Positions 1 to 10,991 of a stretch of DNA of 64,000 bases are shown piece by piece. The translations under genes were made by a program, and so were the position numbers. This DNA comes from Earliella scabrosa (lineage: Eukaryota > Basidiomycota > Agaricomycetes > Polyporales > Polyporaceae): NCBI GenBank assembly GCA_022605405.1, contig JABYQQ010000017.1, forward strand, positions 558,001-622,000, given 5' to 3'. Within the stretch, counting starts at the first letter, position 1, and the number at the start of each line of letters is the position of its first letter. Below the pieces are notes generated by a model. It was not told the origin of the DNA and did no database searches. It saw nothing but the letters and a program-made list of their open reading frames with translations.

Positions 1-69
1 CGGAGAAGACAGAATTACAACGAAGATAGAGACCGTATATGCCGTGGTGTCGCGGAGCGGAACGAGGTA

Positions 70-2360
70 TCAGAATTCGTACAGATGCAAGCAAGCCGCT
101 ATGACGCCGACAAGCATCGCAAACGTCTGGGAGAAGAACGCTGTAGCCACCGTAGTACGGTCAGCACACAACAAATCTTGGGAATGAACGCGAAAGACGC
201 ACAAGCTATGCCGAATCCTCCAGGCCAGTCTCCCTTGACAGCGCCATATACAATGGCAATGAGGAGCGCGATTACGGCACTACCAAATGCTGGAATACAA
301 ACACGGATGACCACGAGCCGTTCGACGAACTCGACTCCGTAGTCTGGTCTCTCCGTGAGCGCGCGCATGAGCTCTCGCTGGCCCTTCATGTGCTCGGGGT
401 GGTCGAGCAGATAGCGCATGCGCATGTTGCGATGTGCCGTGTACTTGGCTGTCCCTACTCGCTGCGGGTATATGTATGAGTGGTTGGCCTGAAGGTGCGT
501 CAGCTGGAGCGTCTGTCGGCTGGAGAACGCCAGTCGAGAACTTACAGTCACCATCGTGACGTACCTGGAGGCACATGAGTCGATGCTGGAAACGACGAGT
601 CGACGGCACTCACCAGACGCCCTTCATCGAGAACCACTTGCGAAGCCACGTACGCAACTCGTCGTACGCTCTGCTTAACTCACGAAGCAGCACTTCGTCG
701 TCCCAGTCAGGTTTAATCTCGATGATCTTGAAGTCCATCCCCCGAAAGACCTTGAGGGGGAACACCTCCCAAGTCGGTTTCCAGTCCGTCGCATTGCGGG
801 TCACAGGTGCGAATCGCTCGAAGTCGGGTAGCGTATGGCCCTCCGGAGAGGTCCCACGAAGTTGGGGGCTCTGGATTCCATCCAGGATCGCAGCGAGACC
901 GACATCGCCTGTGGATGCGCGCGAAGGATGTGGTGTGGGAGAGAACTCAAGACCCTGGTACGACAATCCTTCCTGAGCATACCCCGTAAGGTATATGTCA
1001 GGAGCAAGCGAACCAGCCGCCTGAAACGGTGTGCCTAGGGCAAGACCGACAGCAGTGGGCATGTCGTGGTAGATGGTGCTGCTGCTGTAGTTCGAGTTGC
1101 TCGAGAATCCACGGGTGTGAGGGACGGCGCGCCTCCCTCGCATGGTTGTCTGACGAACATGGGCCCGGGATGTAGCCTCAACCGTAGGTGAATTGTCAGG
1201 GATGGGCGGTAGAGGCGTCGCCGGTGTTGCATGTTGTCCACGGTTGCCCTCAGCGACATGGGCATGTGAGAGCTCTTGATGATCGCTGGGATGATGAAGG
1301 AGACGGAAGCTGGGCTGAGGGGAAGGGGGGACAAGGCCGTTCGAAGCGCGAGGGCGTAATTGACGAGCGAAGAGCAAGGGGGAACCCGCAGTGGAGGGGA
1401 CTGTGGGTACATCCCGACCAACCCCATCCGAGGTTCGTCGTGAAGGGGGGCCTTGGGAGCCCGAACGAGAACGGCTAGGAGTCCGTTCCAACCCTTGCGT
1501 GCTCTCCCGCCTACTGCGGCGGTACGTGAGGGGAGGATAGGGATGAGGACCTTCCATGCGATGTGTCAGTCGTGGTGCCTTGCTTGGACGTTCGTTCCAC
1601 ACAGCTGGGCGGACGCGCATGCGAACGTCGGTAGTAACCGCACTGCGGGTATCCAAGGGCGCCATGATGTCTTCAGCCGGTACGTCAACTAAGTACAACG
1701 CAGGCATGGCAGTGAGTAAGGATGGAAATCATGCCGTCCGCGACACGGAAGACACTCACTCTCGAGAGCGGCTGAAGTATCAGGGAGTTCGGCAGGCATT
1801 GGCTGCGGCGACAAGGTCAACGGCGTTTGAGATGGGGTGAAGCCCACTCTGTTCCCGCGTTTGGGAGAGATAGGGGTCCGTTGGAGAATCGACGACGGCA
1901 CGGGGGCTAGGGATACTTGCACCGAGGTTGTGAAGGAAGAGGAACGCGATGAAGGCGTCTCGGGCTGGGCATTGTCAGCCACGACCCCTTGACGATCTGG
2001 CAGCTCGCCTCCACGGTCAAGACCTAGTAAATGCCACGAGGGATGGCGTCATGGGCAATGGAGTAGCAAAACGATGCAGGACTCACGGTACGGGCGACTG
2101 AACACCGGCATGGGGATCATCTCGAGGGCCTCGCCGTCGTCCCGTTGCTTCGGAGCCTTCGGTTGAAGAGCCTCTTCAGGCTCTATTTCAAGCAGTGAGT
2201 GCATGACCGCGGCCGAGATGGATGTGACTTCACGAGGTGTAGCCCAGAAGGGCGACGGCTCGATCATCGTGATAAGAGCGAATAGATATACCTCTTCGCT
2301 TGTGGGCGCAAGCGCGCAGGTATGGGAACTCTGTCGGGGGCTATTCAGGTGAAGCCCCAT
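70..2360 (-). CDS. Disordered protein with C-terminal membrane segments (uncharacterised basidiomycete family)
   Basis: Five exons join in phase: 2360-2087, 2023-1760, 1688-614, 519-203, 140-70, giving about 666 aa. The first roughly 400 residues are Ser/Pro/Arg-rich and look disordered. Then comes a conserved block with WEVFPLKVFRG and LLRELSRAYDELRTWLRKWF, and after an intron RMRYLLDHP and GVEFVERLVVIRV. This runs into a first hydrophobic segment (about residues 585-610) and a second one in the last exon. The conserved half matches the gene at 43652-44614, so two copies support each other. I do not recognise a named domain and assign no function; probably an integral membrane protein with a long soluble N-terminus. 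The start is uncertain: 2360 is the first ATG in the open exon, and upstream exons are possible. Confidence 0.6.
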
Positions 2361-2970
2361 GACCACATGTAAAGCGAGGTAGTAGGAGCCAAAATAACGA
2401 ACCTGACAGTACTTGAGCTTGCGCTCACGTACGTGGTTTGGTGCGATGTTCGGGAAGTGCAGGACCCAAGTACAGCTTCACTAGGATGAGTTCAAGCTCC
2501 GTCCGAGTATTCGAACGAACAGCTCCTGACTGACATATTCCACTAGTTTTGCAGTCTTAGAAAATCCCCCGTCATATATTGAGGACCAGAGGTGTCTCAG
2601 GGCCCAGGGGTTTACTCACTGGCGACGTCCTGGCGAACGATCATCGTACAGCCGCGTGAGCAGACTGTAGCACCGCTCAGACCCTACTAGCCCTCACTTA
2701 GTCTTCGAGAACTGCATGAGAATGACATCGCTTACCGGCATGGGTGCATCCTCAGATAGATCAACGCCATCGATAAGGGACTGTTCTGCGCCTGGGTACT
2801 AGTAAGTGTAGCCTAGACAGTCGCCCGATATCCGCGAGTGAGACAGCATGACCTGTAGCCAGCATGGGCCCTTCAAATCATTCATTCTACCTCGCGCTCG
2901 CACTGGTAACCGGGTGAGAGAAATTCTATGCCATTGCTGTCGAAAATAGGAGGAGGTCGAATATTGCGAA
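2361..2970. other. Intergenic, nothing recognised
   Basis: About 600 bp between two minus-strand genes. It may hold the promoter and any missing 5' exon of the 70-2360 gene and the 3' UTR of the FunK1 gene. No open exon or repeat seen. Confidence 0.4.
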
Positions 2971-5472
2971 CTATCCCCGCTTGCGGCGCTTTGGTGCCCT
3001 TGCACGACGACTAACACCGCGCACCTTCACAGCCTTCACAGCCTTCGCCTTCGCCTCCGTCGCGTCCTCGTCCCGTGGTCGCGCCTTGCGCTTCAAGCGG
3101 TCCGTAATTCTAGGCTCCTTCGGCGATTCTTCAGGGTCGCCAACCTGAATACTGTGGGTGTGAGTATCAGGAAGGGGGAACGGGAGCGCCTTGTCGTTCG
3201 TCGGCCAGCCCTTGCTTGCGAGCGCCGTGACGAAGATCTCTTCCACAGCCTCGTAGGTGAGTGACTTGCCGCTGCGGTGATGACTCTGCCAGTTGTCGCG
3301 CGCGAGCAAGCGGTACTTCTCCATGAGCTTCGTGAGAGGTTTGTTCTTGGGGATGACGAGCTTCGTGGAGCCACCGAGCCAGATCGCCTTGGCGCCTGCA
3401 GCGGACCAGTCGTCGCCCTCCGTGAAGATCGAAGGGAGAGCCTGGTCCTTGGCGGGATGCCGGTGAGCGGTATGGCGCAGGACAACCCACAACAGAACCC
3501 AATAGAAGGATTCCAAGTCGTGGGAGACACGGTGAACAGGGCAGACTCGTGCCAGCAATTGGAGCGCCATAAAGTAGAACGTGCCCTGGGAATACCGTCA
3601 GAACCCTGCCAATCATGTTCAATTGTATCGTCGGCTCACCGCTCTCTTCTTCAAGTCCTGACGTATGCTGGTCTCCTCAGTCTGGCTTGCTGCATCCTCG
3701 TCGTCATCTTCGCTGGAGTAGTCTGAGGCGTCCTCGTCCCTCTCTGAGGCCGGCTCACTGAGCGGTAGATCGGCCGTGACATTCGTCGCGCTACAGTCGA
3801 AATCATGCAAGAAGCCACAAAACATCGCAGACGCATCGGGCTTGCCGACGATGAGGATGTCGCCAACGCTCACATCGCGATGCAAGACGCCGGCTCGCTC
3901 CATAGCTAACCTATGGCCTATTACGAATCACGATCAATAACCATGCCACGCTCGGTCGACCTGCACAGAGACTAACTCACCACGAATCGCGTCCCATACG
4001 GCCTGTACAAGCTCCTTGGTAGACCTGAACTGAGTGATAGGCCGCCCGATAGTGTCGATGACGAAGCGTACGTAGCTCCGCTCCTGATGCCAGTATTCTT
4101 CTCCGCGAGACAGCCTCCAAGAGAAGGTCTGTTGCATCGGCCGATGAGATGGTGTGGCAGCACCCATACCGATCAGTGCGAGAGACTGGGGGTGTGCGAT
4201 AGAGGCATCTGCGTTGGTGGTCGTGCGCTTGGGCACAAGGCGAGTTTGATGCTTGACACTCTCGCGAGGCGTAGGGCTACCGTAGAGCGCATTTTCCCAT
4301 AGCCGGACTTCTCTCTCGCCAAGGTCGCCACCGCACAGAACCTTCGCTAGACCGATCCTCTCGTCGTCGGTGATGACGTTCAGCGCGTCGTAGAACGCCT
4401 TCTCCGGTTTACGATCGAGCTGACGCCACGCATCCTTGACGACCCTGACACGCACTTCGTCTGCCTTGGCTCCATGTTCGTCCACTTCCTCGGCTCTGGA
4501 GTTGCGTATGGCCAACCAAACGTTCGTCGCCCGCGAGAACAAGCGAGCATTGACGTCGATAGCCCGGAATAGGATATATGGTCGGGGTTCCATCGCAACA
4601 GCCATGTCACCATCGTCGTCGTCGTAGACATCTGCGCACCGCGCCTCGCTGATGACGATGTCCGCGAACTCGGAACCTGCGAGGGAAAGCCTAGCCTTGA
4701 GCCACTCTTCGTCGCCTCGCTTGAGCCGGCGGATGGTCGGGTCCCACCCGACGAAGGGAACGGCGTCGCAGGGATTGACAAAATGCCAGAAGAAACGCTG
4801 CAAGAGCTCGAGGTCGGAGGGCTTCTGCAGGCCGAATGGTTGGGAGACGATAGCGCAGCCGTGGTCAAACCGCGCGATGCGAGCCACATCCCCGTACAAG
4901 CCGAGGACGAAGGTGGCGAGCAGGCCGTGGGCGTGCATAATGCATCGGGCATTGACGGCGAGTCGAACCAGGGAGTGGCAGCTCTGTGGGCTGTCCTTGA
5001 GGAACGGGTCCTGTTCAGCTGAAGCCTTGACGTCTACGACCATGGAGAACATTGACCAATGGGGATCGGATATGCGCTCGTCGAGCTCCTGGCCAGGGAA
5101 AGAGACTGCGATGCATGGATTGGACTTCTGATGATGTTTGGCCAGATGAGCGAAGGGGAACGGTAACGGGTGCTTGTGGCAGTCGAAGAACGAGAGACGC
5201 TTCTCCTTCGGGAAGGACGCGACGAGACGGTTGAGGCCGTTAATCTGCCTGATATGAGCACATAGAATCATTATGAAAGCGATAGCACTCACGAGGGCGG
5301 AAGAACTGCGACTGTCTGCTTCGGGCGCTGACTTGGCGAGAGCGCCAGCAAGGCCAGGCGCAAATTCGCAGAGGGCGGGAGAAGGCACGAAGGTTGGGAT
5401 GTACTTGTCGTTATTGTGGGGGTAGATGTTCATAGCAAGGCCCTCCGGGCGGACCTGGACACGGTCTGCCAT
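2971..5472 (-). CDS. FunK1-type protein kinase, copy 1 (catalytic-loop Asn replaced by Asp)
   Basis: Exons 5472-5293, 5244-3981, 3917-3640, 3585-2971 join in phase to about 778 aa. Family marks in order: RFFWHFVNP, WDPTIRRL, the presumed ATP-binding Lys in VVKDAWRQL, RSYVRFVIDTIGRP, catalytic loop HRDVSVGDIL, HDFD in place of DFG, an acidic stretch, then SHDLESFYWVLLWVVLRH and a basic tail RAPKRRKRG. FunK1 kinases are a large Agaricomycete family of mostly unknown substrates. The loop reads HRDxxxxD instead of HRDxxxxN; that Asn normally helps hold Mg2+, so activity may be reduced. The ORF opens upstream of 5472 only with a GTG; 5472 is the first ATG. The N-terminus is shorter than in other copies and lacks the MSxS start motif. 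Confidence 0.88.
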
Positions 5473-6264
5473 GGTTGAGGGCTTTAGGTGCACTTATCAT
5501 CGTTGTAACAGAATACACGCGATTCTCCAAAGGATGTCGGCCTGAATAAACTGCTGGAAGGCCACCCGGAATCCGATATGAACCTCAGTGCTTGGGACTC
5601 GGAGCGCGGAAAGGGCCCTGACGGGGCCTTTCCCCGCTCGCTCAACATCCATTCCAGTTACACTAATACTAGTACTTACTATGAGGTCGCATAAGAACAT
5701 AGGTTGATGTAATGAATGTGTGTTGTTTTGACTTTGTTGAACAACTTCAACGTTGCGGCCCTCGCCGCCGCCGGACCGTGGACGGTATGTGCACTGTGTC
5801 GAGCTAGCCGGTTCTTGCCGGACGCCGTTGCACCAAAGCCACGCGGTTTAGTCAGCTTTCGCACCCCAAACTGATGCGAGGTTACTGGACCACAGACCTG
5901 GACCACTTTCGTGTCCAGGAACTCTGTCGAAGAACTCATTGGCGCATTCTTCAACCTGTACAGCGTACTCTGGTTAACCAGTTAGGGCCACTACGTCAGC
6001 ATTGCTCAACATGAAGAACATACGACTCGCACCTGAATGATGGGAATGATAGAGATCGGAGCTTCTCAGAATGTCTGAGTCGAAGGACCGCATGGGTGCG
6101 CTGGCAGAGGTGGCTGTAGCGAAGTTAGTGCTGCAAGTCAACGATCGGTTAGCAACCGGTCTGTGCACAGGTGGCGGGCGCCTATAAGTGAACAAGGGGC
6201 TGAGTTAACACACTATCATATTGCAACCTGTCCTCAACGAAGGAATCTATGCCGACTATCAAAA
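5473..6264. other. Intergenic between FunK1 copies 1 and 2
   Basis: About 790 bp, promoter side of copy 1 and 3' side of copy 2. Only short unsupported ORFs. Contains a small palindromic patch, ACTAATACTAGTACTTACT, near 5660-5680. Confidence 0.4.
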
Positions 6265-8887
6265 TTAGAACCTCAGGACCTTGACCTTCCCTTCCGATTT
6301 TCGCCGCGCGCGGTCGGCATCAGGACCCAGAGAGGAGCAGTTGAGCTTGCGTTTCTTACCGTGCATCGCGCCGGCCTCGCGAACCGCAGAGCCGACACCA
6401 TTATGCCCGTCGCCTTGAGACTCGAGCTGCAAGTCCAAGATATTTGTTTGTTCGCTCCCGTCGCGCACCATCTTCCGTCCGCCTCGGCGCTCTGGAACCC
6501 AGTCGTCAAACGGCCACCCAGACTTCGCGAGCGCCCCGTCGAAGATCTCCAGGACGGCATCATACGTGAGGAACGGCGACTCGCCCACGTCCCGATACGC
6601 ATTCCTGAGCACGAGCGTCCTCAGCTCGCCCATCATCTCCGTCAGGGGTGCGTTGTCTTTGATCCTTAACTTCTCCGTCCTGTTCATGGTCGCGGTGCTC
6701 CCACACGCAGCGCCAGCGCCAGTCCGACCGAAAAGCCAGGCGAGCTTGCGCTTCGCGGCTTCGGGGCCGTTGCGCGTATCGTGCGGGAAGATGTCGTTGG
6801 CGATGTTGGGGGCGAGGTTGTGCGCGGTATGTTGGAGGACGACGGAGAGGAGGACCCAGTAGGTGGACTCGAGGTCGTGATGCGGCTCATGGAGGATCTT
6901 CGGGCCGGTTTCTGCGAGGAGGAGCTCGTACGCCTTGAAGTAGAATGTACCCTGCATGCACGTACACGTACTATGATCAACCATGGGGTTGGTGGCATTA
7001 CCTGAGAGAAGGAACTTACAGTCGATTTCATACGCTCGTCGTCTACAATGCCGTCATCGTCGTCGTCCATCGCGCCAGGAATGCGAGGAGTCATGTAGCT
7101 GTGGTCAAAGTCGTGGATGAACCCGGAGTGGCCATCCTCCTCCAGTTCGTCCATGATCAAGATATTCCCAAGGCTAATGTCGCGGTGGAGTACCCCCGCC
7201 TTCTCCCATGCGAGGCGATGTCCTAACAGTTCAAGTAAGACAGCAGTTTCCACCCTGATAAAGTGGCTATATGTGTACCTCTGATAGCGTCCCGCACCGC
7301 AAGGACCAGCTCTCGGGTGTCTTTGAACTCGGTCAGAGGCCGACCAATGTCCTCGACCACGAACCGGACGTGACTGCGTTCTTCGTGCTGCGAAACCGGC
7401 CCCGCAATCAATCTCGATGAACAGGTCCGTTGTTGAGGACGGCCTAAGTGCGCATACGCACACAGAATAACGTCTCGCTCAATAGGTGATAGAATATGCA
7501 GGCTAGAACGCACCAGTATCTGGGACTCGGCCAGCTTGATGATCCCCTTCGAGCGTCTCCAGGATCCTGTCCTGTTCCCGAACCTCCATCTCCCCAAGGT
7601 CCGCACCACACACGAACCGCGGAATCCCAACGCGCTCCTCCTCCTGGATCGCACTCCGCAGCCGTTCATAGAACACAACCTCAGACACCCCACCGCCCAC
7701 AGTCCTCCAATAATCCTTCATCACACAACTCCTCACAGGCACCTGCGCGCGCGGATCCTGTCGCGACCGGTCCTCGAGCACGCACGACACCACCGCCGAG
7801 CGGGAGAAGAGGTGCGGGTTCGCCGCGAGCACCCTGTGTGCGAAGTAAGCCTTCCGAGTCGTGCGTCCGCCACACCTATCGCGCCCGTTCACCACTGGCA
7901 CCTCCACCCGGCGACACCCCCGCAGCTCGTCCGCGGAGAGCGAGACGGGTGTGGGCGCACGCGCGAGCTGCAGCGCGAGCCACCGCTCCTCCTCAACCGT
8001 GAGCCTACGGACGGTAGGGTCGCACCCGATGACAGAGCCACCGTGGCGCGGGTGGGCGAAGTGCCAGAAGAACCGCGCGAGTAGCTCTGGGTGCGCTTTG
8101 AGGTTGAACGGTCGGCTGACGAGGACGCGTGCGCGGTCGACGCGCGCGATGCGGACGCGCTCTCCGTAGATTCCCACGGCGAAGGCGAAGAGGAGGCCGT
8201 GCACGAGCATGAGGGTGCGCGTGTTCCGGACGATGGTGACGAGTGCGCTGCGCGAGCTCGGGGTGTCGTCGTCTGAGTCCGAGTCGTCTATGTCAATGAC
8301 GAGCGTCTCAGAGTCAGGGTTGTAGTAGGTGGCAGTGGGGTCGGGGTCGGGGGCGGACTTGGTGTTGGGATCTGGGAAGGGGTCGTGCCGCTCGGAGGGC
8401 CCGGCGTGGATCGTCATGGATACGTCTTGCCACTTCGAAGTGGCAGAGGTAGAGCGCGGGATGGATTGACCCGGAAACGAGACAGAGATGTCGGGAGAGG
8501 AGGGCTCATGCGTAGAGTGGGGGTCGATGAACGGGAAGGGCCACGCTGCGTTCCGGGTCACTGTGAAGGAGGGCCTTGCATCCTCATCGAAGTGCGATAC
8601 AAGAGTCGTTAGGTCGTCGCACTGGAATGCCGACCGTGTCAGTCCTTGTACGTGCAAACGATAACTAGATAGATGCACACCAGACTATCGTAGAACTTTG
8701 CGCCGCCGCCCTTCGAGAGCGGGAACTCCACGCTAGCAGTGAAGCTGAGGGCCTTGGGGTACGGAGTCGAGCAAGGGACTAAAACGTCGAGGAATTCATC
8801 GATGTCGACGTCATACACCAATGTTCTTTCCCGCACGCGATTCAATGATCCATCTTTACCATATATCGGCGTGGAAGAAAGAGACAT
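6265..8887 (-). CDS. FunK1-type protein kinase, copy 2
   Basis: Exons 8887-8681, 8621-7514, 7443-7279, 7222-7020, 6951-6265 join in phase to about 789 aa. Start at 8887 gives MSLSST, matching the start motif of four other copies. Conserved parts: DEFLDVLVPCSTPYP, ARFFWHFAHP, CDPTVRRLT, MKDYWR (presumed ATP-binding Lys), EERSHVRFVVEDIGRPL, intact loop HRDISLGNIL, HDFDHS, HHDLESTYWVLLSVVLQH, LTYDAVLEIFDGAL and a basic tail GKKRKL. It is the most divergent full copy: a Ser/Asp-rich insert near residues 135-165, and PQQRTCSSRL where the others read PQHQTFSW. The extra linker intron (7513-7444) is in a place comparable to that of copy 7. Likely a cytosolic or nuclear kinase; substrate unknown. Confidence 0.87.
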
Positions 8888-10991
8888 CGACGCAGTCACT
8901 TAGCTGGTGGCCGACAGTAGTTGCAAGAGGTGCGATGATGCTGCTTCCGAGGGAGCTGATATATGCGGTTCCTCTTGATACGCCGCATCCTGGACAAACG
9001 TGTCTGCAAACAAGAAGGCCGTATGAGCTCGCGTTGTGTTTGCGGACACGTGGAAAGCACAAGAAAAAGAGACCAACTTGTTTGTCGCTACCAGTGGCCA
9101 CCGAACACTAGACCTTCCATAGATGGCAGTGTGGATCTGAGTGGCCACAGACTGTGGTGCAACTGCAACGATTGACAACATGGGTGGGGTGAGAAAGCCC
9201 TTGAGTGTAGTCTCATAGTCCGAGATACCGCAGGTATACCAGCAGCACGGTTATCATACTGTCGCACTTGAAAGCACCATGACGGTGAGTACCTCCACCG
9301 GAGTTCGACAGACTCGCAAGGCAAACGCATTAAGCGCCTGTGTATGCCCTGTAGAAAGGCCGCGTCCAGGACAAGGAGGGTCGTCCGATTGAGGTGGGCG
9401 ATACCGTCGGAACCAAGTTCAGAGGAGGAAAGCGGGAAGGTCAGGTGCGTTCTCTCCTCGCTGCAGGCTCTTTTGGAGGAGCTTGCTAACGGATGCCACA
9501 TCCGACGTAGGTTGAGGCTGTCTTGGAGAACGAGAGAGATGTCCAGGACCACGCATCGGATGGCGTGAGCATCAAGAATCCGCCCAAAGTCGTCTTCACC
9601 GACCAGGTGAGTCATTATATTGCCAGCGGACTCGTACCGAATGTTCACCGTCTGATCCAAACCCCCCTCCGACTCCAGCATGGACACCGTGTGTCGCACA
9701 ACCCCGGCACCCTCTCCCATGCGCGGTCTCGCCATGAATAGCTTGACAGGTCGGGGTGTGTTGACAGTAATCTTATGTTGCGCGTTGCGAGCTTGTACGA
9801 TAATCCGGCGAGGCCATTGCCCCCGAGTTGTCCTGCGGTCCACCGAATTCTTGCCGAAGAGCGGGTACCCTCAGTTTCCTTCTCCTACCCGAAGACCGAG
9901 CGCGGATTTCGGGGTAACAGTAGAAAGTCGTAGTTTGCAGTCCCGCGATGGCTCAGCATGGCAGACGTATGCGTCAGAGGATGGGTTCACCATGCGGATG
10001 GAAGTGGATGAAGTACAAGGTCCCTCAAGCGCCCGTTGCCCTATGCTCGGATAGATCGCGGTATGAGCAGGGTATGACTCTGAGTATGTGACTCCTCGAG
10101 ACGTCTTACGTGGCACCAAAAGATGCCCTCTCTCTGCGTGGCCTTGACATGTTCATGCCCGCAAAGGGTCAACTTGGATGATACGTATAGCAAGATAACG
10201 TCGTTATGACTTCGTTTCTGCGTCCGACGAGCTCGTTACGCACGAATGATCGACAAACGTGGTCTCGTACTCAGACAAGCGTGGTGCCAATGATGAGACC
10301 CTCTCAAGGAGATCTTGTCGACGGCGCCACGATGTCATGAACATTGCTTTGATGTACAAGGGGCGGACGAACTACACCTGCCTGAACATCGCGCTGCAGG
10401 TATCACGATACCACCGAAGGGTACATACCACGACAATGTGAGTAGCCATACGTTGAGAAGGACCTCGTACCGCCGCTCCATTCCCCATAACCTCATCTCG
10501 CACACAACCCTCTCTCTCGCACGACGAACCCAGTCACTACCAAGGGTAAACCAAGCACCGAGCATCGTTGAGATTTGAATCTTGGACGATACGCAGTCAG
10601 TAGCAGGATACATGATCGGATCGCGTGGCCGTTGACCGCATCGACCGTCGCAACTGTTGCATGAGGACCGAGTCTTCGTTGATGGGAGCGTGTCCGGTTG
10701 CTGAAAGCCATTTGCGGGGTCGGAGCAGACGTCCCGGGGCAGCAGGAGCTAGTAAAGCAGTCATGAGCACAAGGAGTTCGGGACAACTTCGCTGGCCGGA
10801 GATTTGGGCGAGGACGAGGAAGAGGCAAGGAAGAGAGCGAGTGATGATCACGGGTCCTCGAGCGACCACGTCGCCCGGGCGCTTGCGGACTCCAGACTTC
10901 AGCTTTATACCTCCTCCTCCTTCCGGGTCGCGCTGGCAGCTGCCTTTGCACATTCTCCGTCTCGTCGACGCCGACCCCATCCGCCCCGACG
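8888..10991. other. Intergenic, with one weak ORF
   Basis: About 2.1 kb between FunK1 copy 2 (divergent) and ERV41. Apart from the weak minus-strand ORF at 9088-9843, I see only short open frames. The last 150 bp (10840-10990) are pyrimidine-rich, as expected for the ERV41 promoter/leader. Confidence 0.35.
9088..9843 (-). CDS. Weak hypothetical ORF
   Basis: A 251-codon open frame, but it begins with GTG and has no clear ATG near its start. It contains a plausible Leu-rich stretch (HLNRTTLLVLDAAFLQGI) vaguely like the LRR part of fungal F-box proteins. The RNA could be longer and spliced. No domain recognised. It may be an eroded gene or chance. Confidence 0.22.
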   Translation of the reverse strand: MDRRTTRGQWPRRIIVQARNAQHKITVNTPRPVKLFMARPRMGEGAGVVRHTVSMLESEGGLDQTVNIRYESAGNIMTHLVGEDDFGRILDAHAIRCVVLDISLVLQDSLNLRRMWHPLASSSKRACSEERTHLTFPLSSSELGSDGIAHLNRTTLLVLDAAFLQGIHRRLMRLPCESVELRWRYSPSWCFQVRQYDNRAAGIPAVSRTMRLHSRAFSPHPCCQSLQLHHSLWPLRSTLPSMEGLVFGGHW

